This document shows positions 16,661 to 24,805 of a stretch of DNA of 64,000 nucleotides, piece by piece. A program made the translations under genes and the position numbers. Source of the stretch: Neolewinella xylanilytica (GTDB lineage: Bacteria; Bacteroidota; Bacteroidia; Chitinophagales; Saprospiraceae); assembly GCF_002934605.1 (NCBI RefSeq), contig NZ_PTJC01000005.1:434001-498000 (forward strand). Reading direction: 5' to 3'. The notes beneath the pieces were generated by a model. The model did no database searches. It was given only the letters and a program-made list of their open reading frames with translations, and was not told the origin of the DNA. The first letter of the stretch is position 1. Each line of letters opens with the position of its first letter.

Positions 16661-16677
16661 GCGCCGGAGCGCGGGTG
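16661..16677 (-). repeat. Copy of dispersed GC-rich motif
   Basis: GCGCCGGAGCGCGGGTG is the reverse-strand form of the GCACC(T/C)GCGCTCCGGCGC motif. It occupies the 55-nt gap between two hypothetical genes. Confidence 0.55.
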
Positions 16678-17052
16678 TCAGGCTTCTACGGAAGGCTTGC
16701 GATCCACGAATCCGAAACGCCCCCCGGCTTCGTCGATGATGAGGAAGCAGAAGCTGTCGGGCTTGTCTTTATAAACTGTACGGAACGGGTCGATCTTATC
16801 CTGCTGGACCACCTGCTTGGCGACCAGTTCTTCCAGGGTGGTCACGTTGATCGTCCAGACGAGCTCCCGGTCCGTAGGCACTTCCATAATGTAAATGCCG
16901 GGCATGCTCTCCATGTCTTCTCCCGCGTAGGCGACGAAGATCGGGTAGTTGCTCACCTTTTCGTCGACGACCGTAGTGGCCGCTTCGATTAGCGGGGCGT
17001 GGTAACGGGCAATGTCGTTCTGTAGGCGAATCCAGTTGGCGTCGTTGCTCAT
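16678..17052 (-). CDS. Conserved-looking hypothetical protein, translationally coupled to pdxH
   Basis: This 124-residue cytosolic protein has mixed alpha/beta content: a helical N-terminus (DANWIRLQNDIARYHAPLIE), a strand-rich middle (YPIFVAYAGEDMES, GIYIMEVPTDRELVW) and a C-terminal FCFLIIDEAGGRFGFVDRK. Its ATG overlaps the pdxH stop (ATGA), so translation is coupled. I do not recognise the family. Position suggests a role tied to pyridoxal phosphate, or simply a stable operon partner. Confidence 0.7.
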   Translation of the reverse strand: MSNDANWIRLQNDIARYHAPLIEAATTVVDEKVSNYPIFVAYAGEDMESMPGIYIMEVPTDRELVWTINVTTLEELVAKQVVQQDKIDPFRTVYKDKPDSFCFLIIDEAGGRFGFVDRKPSVEA

Positions 17053-17696
17053 GGGGCGAGGCGTTCTCGTTTCCAGTTTTGATTAGCTTCCCGGCGGTAT
17101 ACGAGGCGGTCGTGGAGTCGGCTGCTCCGACCCTGCCAAAACTCGATCATCTCGGGGATGACTACGTAGCCACCCCAATTGTCGGGTTTGGGCAGCACTT
17201 CCGAGTCCTGGTACTTTTTTTCCAGATCTTCCTTGCGCCGGTCCAGGTAGTCGCGGTCGGGAATCACGTCACTCTGCGGACTGGTCCAGGCGCCGATCTG
17301 GCTTTTTTTCGGGCGGCTTTGGAAATACTCGGTCGAGGTTTGCTCGTCTACTTTTTCCACCCGTCCTTCGATGCGTACCGACCGCTGCAGTTCCAGCCAG
17401 TTAAATACGACGGCCACGTGGGGGTGGGCGTCGATTTCGTGGCCCTTCCGGCTGTCGTAATTGGTGTAGAATACGAAGCCGCTTTCGTTCACCTCCTTCA
17501 GGAGCACCGTCCGGGCGGCCGGATGCCCTTCCGCGTTGACGGTGGCCACGATCATGGCATTCGGCTCGGGATCGTCGCTGTCCTTGGCTTCCTCGAACCA
17601 GCGGTCGAAGAGGGGGAAGGGCTGGTCGGGAGCATCCTTTTCCAGCAGTTCGTCGGCTTGGTAGTCGACGCGGAGATCTTTAGCATCTATGGCCAT
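17049..17696 (-). CDS. pdxH: Pyridoxamine/pyridoxine 5'-phosphate oxidase
   Basis: This 215-residue protein starts at MAIDAKDLRVDYQADELLEK, the usual PdxH beginning; an upstream in-frame ATG (17741) would add 15 unlike residues. Family features in order: FDRWFEEAKDS near residue 30, ARTVLLKEV and FYTNYDSRKG (FMN and substrate contacts), SYQS-region variant QSRPKKSQIGAW, and the C-terminal IEFWQGRSSRLHDRLVYRR. The FMN enzyme makes pyridoxal 5'-phosphate and completes the route begun by pdxA. It heads a set with two hypothetical genes. Confidence 0.95.
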   Translation of the reverse strand: MAIDAKDLRVDYQADELLEKDAPDQPFPLFDRWFEEAKDSDDPEPNAMIVATVNAEGHPAARTVLLKEVNESGFVFYTNYDSRKGHEIDAHPHVAVVFNWLELQRSVRIEGRVEKVDEQTSTEYFQSRPKKSQIGAWTSPQSDVIPDRDYLDRRKEDLEKKYQDSEVLPKPDNWGGYVVIPEMIEFWQGRSSRLHDRLVYRREANQNWKRERLAP

Positions 17697-17770
17697 GGGA
17701 GGAGAATTAACGATGACAGGGAAACGGGAACCGCTTGCCATCTGTGCAAAAAGTCCAGGGGAAATCCCGT

Positions 17771-19054
17771 TTAGGCTGCCGTGCGCAGCACCTCCAGCAT
17801 ACCGCCTTCCAGCTTCGATTTGGCGTAGACGGTATCGATGGTATAGTGCTTGACATCCTTACGGCCCGGGAGGTCGAACATGGCGTCGGTCATGATGGCC
17901 TCGCAGATGGAGCGAAGGCCCCGGGCACCGAGCTCGTACTCGAGGGCGGTTTTGGCGATGTATTCGATCACGTCTTCCGAGAAGGTCAGGTTAATGCCTT
18001 CGAGCCGGAAGAGGTGCTGGTATTGCCGTAGCAGGCTGTTGCGGGGTTCGACCAGGATACGCTTCATGGCGTCCAGGTCCAGCGGACGCAGGAAGGAGAT
18101 GATGGGGAGGCGGCCGATCAGCTCGGGGATCATGCCGAAGCGCTTGACGTCCCGGTGGGTGATGTACTGGAGCATGTCCTCCTCCCGGATCTGCCGCTTG
18201 TTGGCGTTGCCGTAGCCGATGACCTTGGTGTTGGTCCGGCGGGCAATGATCTTCTCGATGCCGTCGAAAGCACCGCCGCAGATGAAGAGAATGTTCTGGG
18301 TGTTGACCTTTACGAGCTTTTGCTCGGGGTGCTTCCGGCCGCCCTGGGGGGGGACGTTCACGTCGGTGCCTTCCAGCATCTTCAGCATGGCTTGCTGTAC
18401 GCCCTCGCCGCTCACGTCGCGGGTAATGCTGGGGTTGTCGCTCTTCCGGGCCACCTTGTCCATCTCGTCGATGTACACGATGCCGTGCTCGGCGGCGGCT
18501 ACGTTGTAGTCACAAACCTGGAGCAGGCGGGAGAGAATGCTTTCCACGTCTTCCCCCACGTAGCCGGCCTCGGTGAAGACCGTGGCGTCCACGATGGCGA
18601 AGGGGACCTGGAGGAACTTAGCGATGGTCTTCGCGAGCAGTGTCTTGCCCGTGCCGGTGCGGCCTACGAGTAGAATGTTGCTTTTCTCGATCTGGACCTC
18701 GTCGTCGGCCATAGCCGGGTGGCTGAGCCGTTTGTAGTGGTTGTAGACGGCCACGGAGAGGATTTTTTTGGCTTCGTCCTGTCCGATCACGTATTTGTCC
18801 AGGTGCTGCTTGATATCCGTGGGGATGATGTTCTTAGGCAGCTTGAATTCGAACTTGGACTTTTTCTGTTCCGGCTGAGGCTCCGGATTATCCGGGTTGA
18901 GGCCGCCGTAGAGCTCTTCTGCGACGATTTCCTGTGCTTGCTCTACGCAGACCTCGCAAATATGCGCGTCCAGGCCGGCAACGAGTACCAGGGCGTCGCT
19001 TTTGTCACGGCCGCAAAAAGAACAGCGAAAATCTTGTCGTTTACCTCGCATCAT
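17771..19054 (-). CDS. clpX: ATP-dependent Clp protease ATP-binding subunit ClpX
   Basis: This 427-residue protein has an N-terminal four-Cys zinc domain (CSFCGRDK and ICEVCVEQ) that binds adaptors and substrates. The AAA+ core follows with Walker A GRTGTGKT, pore-loop segment [11 protein letters not shown] and Walker [10 protein letters not shown], then the C-terminal small domain with the sensor-2 type GARGLRSI. It unfolds tagged proteins and threads them into ClpP, encoded just upstream. A terminator lies between the two genes, so clpX may have its own promoter or depend on read-through. Start at 19051 is also possible (MM). Confidence 0.97.
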   Translation of the reverse strand: MMRGKRQDFRCSFCGRDKSDALVLVAGLDAHICEVCVEQAQEIVAEELYGGLNPDNPEPQPEQKKSKFEFKLPKNIIPTDIKQHLDKYVIGQDEAKKILSVAVYNHYKRLSHPAMADDEVQIEKSNILLVGRTGTGKTLLAKTIAKFLQVPFAIVDATVFTEAGYVGEDVESILSRLLQVCDYNVAAAEHGIVYIDEMDKVARKSDNPSITRDVSGEGVQQAMLKMLEGTDVNVPPQGGRKHPEQKLVKVNTQNILFICGGAFDGIEKIIARRTNTKVIGYGNANKRQIREEDMLQYITHRDVKRFGMIPELIGRLPIISFLRPLDLDAMKRILVEPRNSLLRQYQHLFRLEGINLTFSEDVIEYIAKTALEYELGARGLRSICEAIMTDAMFDLPGRKDVKHYTIDTVYAKSKLEGGMLEVLRTAA

Positions 19055-19082
19055 AGTCTGGGAGTGTGAATAGTCTTTCTAT

Positions 19083-19114
19083 AAAAAACGGCGGGCCGAT
19101 AAAACGGCCCGCCG
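19083..19114 (-). terminator. Rho-independent terminator between clpP and clpX
   Basis: CGGCGGGCCG (19089-19098) and CGGCCCGCCG (19105-19114) form a 10-bp GC stem with a 6-nt loop, followed on the minus strand by TTTTTT. It sits about 30 nt after the clpP stop and before the clpX start. Confidence 0.88.
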
Positions 19115-19144
19115 TGTCAGTAATTCAGGTACTGGCGTGGTAGC

Positions 19145-19864
19145 TTACTTGCTTTCCGCGTTGTTGTCGCGGCGCAGGACCTCATCGACGATACCGTAGT
19201 TCACCGCTTCGGTTGCCGTCATCCAGTTGTCACGGTCGCTGTCCTTCTCGATCTCTTCGAAGGTGCGGCCAGTATGGTTGGCTAAGATAGTATACAGTTC
19301 CTCACGCAGTTTAGAGATCAGGCGATAGTTGATCTCCATGTCGCTGAACTGACCCTGCATGCCACCGCTGGGCTGGTGGATCATCACCCGGGCGTGGGGA
19401 AGAATGGAGCGCTTCTCTTTCGCGCCGGCTGCCAGCAGGACGGAGCCCATCGAGGCGGCCAGACCGGTACAGATCGTCGCCACGTCGGGGGTCACGTACT
19501 GCATCGTGTCATACATGCCCATGCCCGCGATGACGCTGCCGCCGGGGCTGTTGATGAACATCTGTACGTCACGCTTCGGGTCGACCGACTCCAGGAATAG
19601 GAGCTGCGCCTGCACGACGTTGGCGACGTAATCGCTAACGGCTACACCCATAAAGATGATGCGGTCCATCATCAGGCGACTGAAAACATCCAGGGCGGCA
19701 ACGTTCATCTGCCGTTCCTCGATAACGTTGGGGGAAAAGCCCGTGATCTGGGGAGTGGCCATGCCACCGACCGTCTGGGCGTATTTCTCCAGGTGCATCG
19801 TACTCATACCCATGTGGCGGGTAGCGTACTTCATAAATTCATCCTGGGGGACTTGGGGAGTCAT
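19145..19864 (-). CDS. clpP: ATP-dependent Clp protease proteolytic subunit ClpP
   Basis: This 239-residue serine peptidase has catalytic Ser138 (GLAASMGSVLL), His163 (ARVMIHQPSGG) and Asp212 (DSDRDNWMTATEAVNYG), spaced as in known ClpP. The oligomer helix IEERQMNVAALDVFSRLMMD precedes them. The N-terminus is about 30 residues longer than the mature enzyme, probably a removed propeptide; a start at residue 11 is possible. It sits between tig and clpX, the common order tig-clpP-clpX, and forms the degradation chamber for ClpX. Confidence 0.97.
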   Translation of the reverse strand: MTPQVPQDEFMKYATRHMGMSTMHLEKYAQTVGGMATPQITGFSPNVIEERQMNVAALDVFSRLMMDRIIFMGVAVSDYVANVVQAQLLFLESVDPKRDVQMFINSPGGSVIAGMGMYDTMQYVTPDVATICTGLAASMGSVLLAAGAKEKRSILPHARVMIHQPSGGMQGQFSDMEINYRLISKLREELYTILANHTGRTFEEIEKDSDRDNWMTATEAVNYGIVDEVLRRDNNAESK

Positions 19865-19928
19865 ATTATTCTAATTTTAACGATTACTTCTCCCCGTAAA
19901 CGTACCAGCTTCGCTACGGTTGAGGCGG

Positions 19929-21290
19929 CTATTCCTCTTCCGTGGCCGGCGTGTTAGCCTCGTTGAACGCCTTGATCTTTTCGTTGAAGCCTTCCGCGTT
20001 GAGGGGCTCCTCCTTCAGCGATACGTCTTCCCGAACGGCGGCCATCACTTTCTTTTCCATGGCGTTGCTGGTGAGCTCCTCCCGTTGCTTCTCGTCCTTG
20101 AGCATATTCTGGATGTAGTTGTCCAGGAACTCGTCGTTGAGGAAAGGGGGGCGTTGACCGCCGAGCATGCGTAGCAGGTTTTCGAGGGCTTCGGCGCGGA
20201 TGTCTTCGTATTGTAGCTCGATTTCCTTGTCGGCGGCGATCTTGTTGCGGATGAGCATCCAGCGTACGCCACGTTCGAAGAGCTCGAAGTCGCTGTCTTT
20301 GTCGTTCTTGCTGATCTTCTTCATCAGCTCTACGGGTACCTCGAAGTCGTTACCTTCCACGAGGGCACGCTGAATTTCGAAGTTGGCCATGGACGTGCCC
20401 TGGGCGTCGAAACCCTTCGCATTCTCGAAGGCGAGTTTTTCCCGCAGCTCCTCCTCGGTGGTGACGTTCCCCTCCGGGTCGAACTGGGTGTAAAACTCCT
20501 CGTTCAGTTCGGCCGGCTCCAGACGGCTGATCTTGTTAACCGTGATGGTGAATGACTTGTCGTCGAGGGAAACCTCGTTGTCTTCTCCCAGTTCCAGGAG
20601 GTACTTGCGGGCGTGGCTTTCCGAGCCGTTCTTTTCTACCGCGGTGATATCCTCGACGGTGATGGTGGTGCCCTTTTCCTGTCCGACGAGTTGTGCCTTG
20701 ACGGCGTCTTCGAGGTTGTCGACGTAGAGCTTGGCGTCGTTGCTGAGTTCGCCGTCAACTTCCTGTATGGTAACGTCCAGGATGTCTTCGTTTTGGATGG
20801 GGCCTGCTTCGATCTCCTTGGTTTCGCCACGTTGCTTACGCAAGTTCCCGACCAGCTCATCGAGAAACTCGTCGTTGGTGTCGAGGACGTACTTGGAGAA
20901 GGTCTGCTCGGGCATCTTGAGCTCGAATTCGGGTTCGAGGCCCAGATCGTAGGACAGCCGCAGGTCTTTGATATTGGTGGCGCTGATCTGATCCACCTGT
21001 TCGCTTTCGTCGGGCAGGGGGCTGAAGATCAGCTTAATGTCCTGTTCCTGGATGTAGCCGAACAGCTCCTCCTGGATCGTACGGTCGAGTAGCGGGCCGA
21101 AGACCTGGTTGCCCATCAGCTTGCGCAGTGCGGACATCGGGGTTTTGCCCTTCCGGAAACCTTTGATGCTAACGCGCTTGCTTTCCTTTTTCAGCTCCTC
21201 GTTGAGTTTCTTGCTCAGCTCCTCCTTCGGGAAAAACAGTTGGATTCTTCCCGTTACCGGTCCGGTTTTTTCGTACGTTACTTCGGCCAT
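19929..21290 (-). CDS. tig: Trigger factor (ribosome-associated chaperone)
   Basis: This 453-residue protein has the ribosome-binding signature GFRKGKTPMSALRKLMG near residues 45-61, the loop that docks at the exit tunnel. The middle, where a peptidyl-prolyl isomerase domain sits in E. coli, is present but I do not see the usual FKBP signature, as seems common in Bacteroidota. The C-terminal chaperone arms are long and acidic. It binds nascent chains emerging from ribosomes. It begins the tig-clpP-clpX series and lies just downstream of tRNA-Leu and its terminator. Confidence 0.92.
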   Translation of the reverse strand: MAEVTYEKTGPVTGRIQLFFPKEELSKKLNEELKKESKRVSIKGFRKGKTPMSALRKLMGNQVFGPLLDRTIQEELFGYIQEQDIKLIFSPLPDESEQVDQISATNIKDLRLSYDLGLEPEFELKMPEQTFSKYVLDTNDEFLDELVGNLRKQRGETKEIEAGPIQNEDILDVTIQEVDGELSNDAKLYVDNLEDAVKAQLVGQEKGTTITVEDITAVEKNGSESHARKYLLELGEDNEVSLDDKSFTITVNKISRLEPAELNEEFYTQFDPEGNVTTEEELREKLAFENAKGFDAQGTSMANFEIQRALVEGNDFEVPVELMKKISKNDKDSDFELFERGVRWMLIRNKIAADKEIELQYEDIRAEALENLLRMLGGQRPPFLNDEFLDNYIQNMLKDEKQREELTSNAMEKKVMAAVREDVSLKEEPLNAEGFNEKIKAFNEANTPATEEE

Positions 21291-21306
21291 TTGCTACTAC
21301 TTTAAA

Positions 21307-21331
21307 GAAAAAGCCCACCCGAGGGCAGGCT
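21307..21331 (-). terminator. Rho-independent terminator after tRNA-Leu
   Basis: On the minus strand AGCCTGCCC and GGGTGGGCT pair (two G-T wobbles) around a very short loop, followed by TTTTTC. It falls between the 3' end of tRNA-Leu and the tig start. Confidence 0.7.
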
Positions 21332-21359
21332 ATAATCCCCAATTTTACTGGGGCAATTG

Positions 21360-21441
21360 TGCGGGTGAAAGGACTCGAACCTTCACGCCTTGCGGCACTA
21401 GATCCTAAATCTAGCGTGTATACCAATTTCACCACACCCGC
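21360..21441 (-). tRNA. tRNA-Leu (anticodon TAG)
   Basis: Read on the minus strand, the acceptor arms GCGGGTG and CACCCGC pair perfectly with discriminator A. The anticodon arm is CTAGA-TTTAGGA-TCTAG, giving anticodon TAG (codon CUA and relatives). A class II variable arm (TGCCGCAAGGCG) follows, then the T arm with GGTTCGAGTCC. The 3' CCA is not encoded. Length 82 nt fits a leucine tRNA. Confidence 0.95.
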
Positions 21442-21806
21442 GGAAAACGCCCGCAAAGGTAAGCAGTGGTTATTTATTGTGCAAGCGGTTGGGAGAAAGT
21501 ACGAAATAAGAAGGATAAGGGACAAAGTCGAAAGCTCGACTCCGGTTCGGGAGCACCCGCTCGCGACCCACCTGAGCGTAGGAAGCGGTAAACTGCCAGC
21601 CCGGTTGCAGTGCTACATTCTCGTTGACTAGCGGCAGAACTTCCCGCCAACCGGTAGGAACTGCGTAAAATGGTGGCCCGGTAAGTGACCTACCCGAAGC
21701 GCAGCAGGGGGCGAGTGGCCAGCCTAGTTGCAGCGCTACGGTCTCGATACGGAAGCGGCAAATACCTTACGGTGCGAGTCAAAGCTTGGGGACTGCCCCC
21801 CAAAAA
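21442..21806. other. Intergenic region without a gene
   Basis: I find no credible reading frame. It contains an imperfect 26-bp direct repeat, AGCCCGGTTGCAGTGCTACA near 21598 and AGCCTAGTTGCAGCGCTACG near 21721, embedded in other repetitive GC-rich words. The 30 bp before the NTF2-like stop are C-rich. Confidence 0.5.
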
Positions 21807-22166
21807 CTACCCCATAGGATAAATAAACCGCTCGTCCACGATCTTGCCGTCCCGTACCTGGTAGACACAGATCTCGTACTCCTGAACGCGGTTCCCGTCG
21901 GCGCGGGTAACGTCGATGCCCATACCAACCGAAAAGAACTGCTGGTATACTAAGGGTTCCGTTACTTCGAGGGAGTGTACGGTCATGTTTTCGTCGTAGG
22001 CTTCGCTTTTCGCGATCAGCTTATCCAGGCCGGTAAGGTCGCCATCCGGCACGCCCGGCATCTCGTGGCTGCTGGCGTCTTCGGCGAAGAGCTCCCGGTA
22101 GGCCTGGGTGGATTGTTGCTGGCGGCTGAGTTCGACCAGGCGGTCGGCAATTTGTTGAACGGTCAT
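21807..22166 (-). CDS. NTF2-like / SnoaL-like family protein
   Basis: This 119-residue protein follows the cone-shaped NTF2-like pattern: an N-terminal helix (IADRLVELSRQQQSTQAYRE), a short segment with ASSHEMPGVPDG, a helix (LDKLIAKSEAYDEN) and a curved sheet ending ICVYQVRDGKIVDERFIYPM. Members are isomerases, hydrolases or binding proteins, and sequence alone does not say which. It is divergent from the methyltransferase gene, with facing AT-rich promoters between them. Confidence 0.8.
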   Translation of the reverse strand: MTVQQIADRLVELSRQQQSTQAYRELFAEDASSHEMPGVPDGDLTGLDKLIAKSEAYDENMTVHSLEVTEPLVYQQFFSVGMGIDVTRADGNRVQEYEICVYQVRDGKIVDERFIYPMG

Positions 22167-22188
22167 GGTAAAGTGTGTGGGTGAGTCA

Positions 22189-22220
22189 TAAAAATAGGGA
22201 GCAAAGAAATTAAAAACAAA
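22189..22220 (-). promoter_or_regulatory. Probable promoter of the NTF2-like gene
   Basis: On the minus strand TTTG (22217-22220), a 20-nt spacer and TATTTTTA (22189-22196) approximate the phylum consensus. It lies about 25 nt before the start codon, in an AT-rich divergent promoter region. Confidence 0.5.
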
Positions 22221-22232
22221 TAGTTTTAATGT

Positions 22233-22263
22233 TTTGAATTAAAAATTTTTCCGTGTATATTTG
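22233..22263 (+). promoter_or_regulatory. Bacteroidota-type promoter of the methyltransferase gene
   Basis: TTTG (22233-22236), a 19-nt spacer and TATATTTG (22256-22263) match the consensus exactly. A second -7-like box, TACCTTTG (22315-22322), lies 3 nt before the ATG. Confidence 0.7.
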
Positions 22264-22292
22264 GCGGAGCATCCGTTATCCACTGTTGCACG

Positions 22293-22312
22293 GCACCTGC
22301 GCTCCGGCGCAA
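22293..22312 (+). repeat. Best copy of dispersed GC-rich motif
   Basis: GCACCTGCGCTCCGGCGCAA lies between the promoter and the start codon of the gene at 22326. Close relatives occur at 4945, 16661, 23401, 30275, 40834, 45232 and 48836. Confidence 0.65.
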
Positions 22313-22325
22313 TTACCTTTGCAAA

Positions 22326-23489
22326 ATGCCAGAACCACTCGAGATCTTTTGGGCCACCGCCGATCGCGCCGTCACGAAAGGCCGGCTCGCCAAGCTTACG
22401 TTGAGTAAGCCGCGGCGCAAGGATCCCGCCACGCCCCGCAATCTTTATGCCCGGCCGGTGGATATCAAGGGGGAGGCTTTGCTACAGGTCACCCACCGGT
22501 TCGCCGACCGGGAAGAAGCGAAGAACTACCCACCCGAAGACGGGCTCGCCTACCTGCGCGATCAATTGGCAACCGTGTATTACAACGGCGATCTGTTTAC
22601 GCTCGACGAGCAGTTATCCATCATGCAAAGCAGGAAGGGGAACGCCCGCCTGCGCGGTGAACCCGCCCGCCATGAGGAGGTCACGGTGGCGCATAATCGG
22701 GAGAAATACCGCGACATCCCCGCCGACCGCCCCTATCTCCACGCCCTCGGCATCACCACCGCCGAGGGACGGGTGACCGCCAACGGCCGCCGCAAGTACA
22801 AGCAGATCAACAAGTTCGTGGAGATCGTGGATGGCCTCGTTCAGCAGCACCCCCTGCCTGCCGGTGCCCACGTCGTGGATATGGGCTCGGGCAGCGGCTA
22901 CCTCACCTTTGCCCTCTACGATCACCTGCGCCATACGCTGGGGCTCGACGTGCGGGTGACGGGGGTGGAACTCCGTCCGCAACTCGTCGAGGAATGCCGG
23001 AAGATCGCGGCGGTCAACAATTTCCAGCACCTCCACTTCGAGGAAGGCTACATCGACAGTTACTCCGCCGAGCGGCTCGATATGCTCATCGCCCTCCACG
23101 CCTGCGATACGGCCACCGACGACGCCCTGTACAAAGGGATTCAGGCTGGCGCAGAAATTATGATCGTTGCCCCCTGCTGCCAGAAACAGGTACGCCGCGA
23201 TATGGAGGTGCCGGCCGATCTCCGGCCCCTGCTCGACAGTGGCATCCTGCTGGAACGGCAAGCCGCCATGGTCACCGACGGGCTTCGCGCCCTCTACCTC
23301 AACGGGCAGGATTACGCTACCAGCATTTTCGAGTTTATCCCGCTCGAACACACGGCCAAGAATGTCATGATCACCGCCCTCAAACGGGAAAAGGGCTATG
23401 GCGCCGGAGCGCAGGAGAAGTGGGACACCGTGAAGGAACGTTTCGGCGTCACCCGCCACCGGATGGAAGAGCTGCTGGCGGGGCAATGA
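22326..23489 (+). CDS. Class I SAM-dependent methyltransferase (Methyltransf_32-like)
   Basis: This 387-residue protein has an N-terminal domain of about 160 residues, basic at first, then a Rossmann methyltransferase domain with motif I VVDMGSGSGYLTFALYDHL near residues 181-199. VTGVELRPQLVEECRKIA marks strand 2, LIALHACDTATDDALYKG strand 4, and IVAPCCQKQVRRDM strand 5. The HACD and PCCQK segments resemble methyltransferases of the Methyltransf_32 group, some of which act on RNA. The target is not known. Residues 359-363 (GAGAQ) are encoded by a copy of the dispersed GC-rich motif at 23401. Confidence 0.85.
   Translation: MPEPLEIFWATADRAVTKGRLAKLTLSKPRRKDPATPRNLYARPVDIKGEALLQVTHRFADREEAKNYPPEDGLAYLRDQLATVYYNGDLFTLDEQLSIMQSRKGNARLRGEPARHEEVTVAHNREKYRDIPADRPYLHALGITTAEGRVTANGRRKYKQINKFVEIVDGLVQQHPLPAGAHVVDMGSGSGYLTFALYDHLRHTLGLDVRVTGVELRPQLVEECRKIAAVNNFQHLHFEEGYIDSYSAERLDMLIALHACDTATDDALYKGIQAGAEIMIVAPCCQKQVRRDMEVPADLRPLLDSGILLERQAAMVTDGLRALYLNGQDYATSIFEFIPLEHTAKNVMITALKREKGYGAGAQEKWDTVKERFGVTRHRMEELLAGQ
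23401..23416 (-). repeat. Dispersed GC-rich motif inside a coding sequence
   Basis: GCGCCGGAGCGCAGGA, the reverse-strand form of the motif at 22293, is read in frame near the C-terminus of the methyltransferase. Confidence 0.5.
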
Positions 23490-23830
23490 TTGAAGTGGTG
23501 AATTTTTGAATGGGTGAATTGGCTGCCGTCCCGATAGCTGTGGAGACTCGGCTTCGCTCATGAGGTAATTAACCGGTAGGGCACTGCATACTTCCCGCAG
23601 ATATTATTGTGGGGCACATGGGGTAAAGTGGCAGGTGCTCCGTGGCACCTCCATAAAGGTTCTCTGTGGAACGCGAAGCGGACTCCGTGTTTATCTCCCG
23701 AATCGGAGGTGCACCTGCCGCTAGGAAAATTCGGCTACCAATTTAAGCAAGCTGCTTTCGAGTGTTCATGGTGTGCCGCCCCGCCGTCCTCCAAGCGCGC
23801 ACATCTCCCGTCCATCGTACCTTCGTGGTC
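23490..23830. other. Intergenic region with short repeats and a long-range inverted repeat
   Basis: At 23492-23520 the words GGTGAATT and GAATGGGT recur (8-bp family also at 28361 and 32366). GGCAGGTGC (23630-23638) has its reverse complement GCACCTGCC at 23711-23719, and CTCCGTGGCACCTCC (23638-23652) belongs to the CACAGAGGTGCCACGGAG family. No gene seen; TACCTTCG (23818-23825) is a possible -7 box for the next gene. Confidence 0.5.
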
Positions 23831-24805
23831 ATGTCCTTGCGTTTCCTGATTTTTCTGCTGTTTTTGCCCGTAGCGTTTGCCGTCGCCCAGCAGTCGACCA
23901 ATCGCACCGTGAACGTTCGGGCGGAATTGGCGCGGAAGGAGATCGTGATTGGTGACCAGATCAATCTGACGCTGAATATCTCCGCGCCGCCGGGAACGCA
24001 AGTGTATCCGGTTCCCGCCGCCGTAGTGGCCGAATCGGAAGGGCTGGAAGTCATCCGCGCCGAAGCACTGAACACCGTGGCCGAAAATCCGGAGCTGCTG
24101 CTGGAGCAACGTTTCCTCATTACCAGTTTCGATACCGGCTACGTCACCATCGCGCCGATCCCCGTTTTTTACGAACGAGCGAATGGGGTGAGGGATACTG
24201 CTTTCACTCCCGATTTGCGCCTGGTGGTACGTGGGGCGGTGGTGTCGGACGAGGAGGAAATCATGCCCATCAAGCCCATTATCGAAGAGCCGCGGAACCT
24301 TCTTGATTACTGGTGGGTGTTTGCTATCCTGGCGCTGGTGTTGATCGGTCTTGGCATCCGGGAATATCGCCGTCGGCAGACCCGGGAAGTGCCGCCACCC
24401 CCGCCACCGCCGCCGCCCCACGAAGTAGCATTGGCCAGGCTCGACGTGCTGGAGCGGGAGCGACTGTGGCAATCCGGGCAGACCGATACGTACTATGTAG
24501 AGCTGACGCGCATCCTCCGCACCTACCTCGAAGCCCGCTTCGGTATCCCGGCCCTCGAAATGACTACGCGCCAGCTCACCACCGCCCTCGACACCCGGGA
24601 GGGGCTGAACCGGGAGCAGCGGTCGGAACTGAGTGAACTGCTGCAACTGTCGGACCTGGTCAAATTCGCCAAAGCCACGCCGGCCGAGGAACTGCATCCG
24701 CAGGGACTGGAGCGCGTAAGGGAGTTTGTCGTGGAGACGAAGCCCATGCCCGTTGCTGAAACTGCGGTGGAGGATGAGTTGTCTAATCGTAAAGAGCCTT
24801 CCTGA
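23831..24805 (+). CDS. BatD-like membrane protein of the aerotolerance cluster
   Basis: This 324-residue protein starts at MSLRFLIFLLFLPVAFAVAQ, a signal peptide; the frame is open further upstream without one. A periplasmic beta-sandwich region (VNVRAELARKEIVIGDQINL onward) resembles the repeating domain of BatD. One membrane helix (YWWVFAILALVLIGLGI, about 182-198) is followed by a Pro-run (EVPPPPPPPPPH) and a cytoplasmic helical domain with YYVELTRILRTYLEARFGIP, as in DUF4381-type proteins. The stop overlaps the next start by one base (TGATG), so it is coupled to the VWA gene. Confidence 0.78.
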   Translation: MSLRFLIFLLFLPVAFAVAQQSTNRTVNVRAELARKEIVIGDQINLTLNISAPPGTQVYPVPAAVVAESEGLEVIRAEALNTVAENPELLLEQRFLITSFDTGYVTIAPIPVFYERANGVRDTAFTPDLRLVVRGAVVSDEEEIMPIKPIIEEPRNLLDYWWVFAILALVLIGLGIREYRRRQTREVPPPPPPPPPHEVALARLDVLERERLWQSGQTDTYYVELTRILRTYLEARFGIPALEMTTRQLTTALDTREGLNREQRSELSELLQLSDLVKFAKATPAEELHPQGLERVREFVVETKPMPVAETAVEDELSNRKEPS

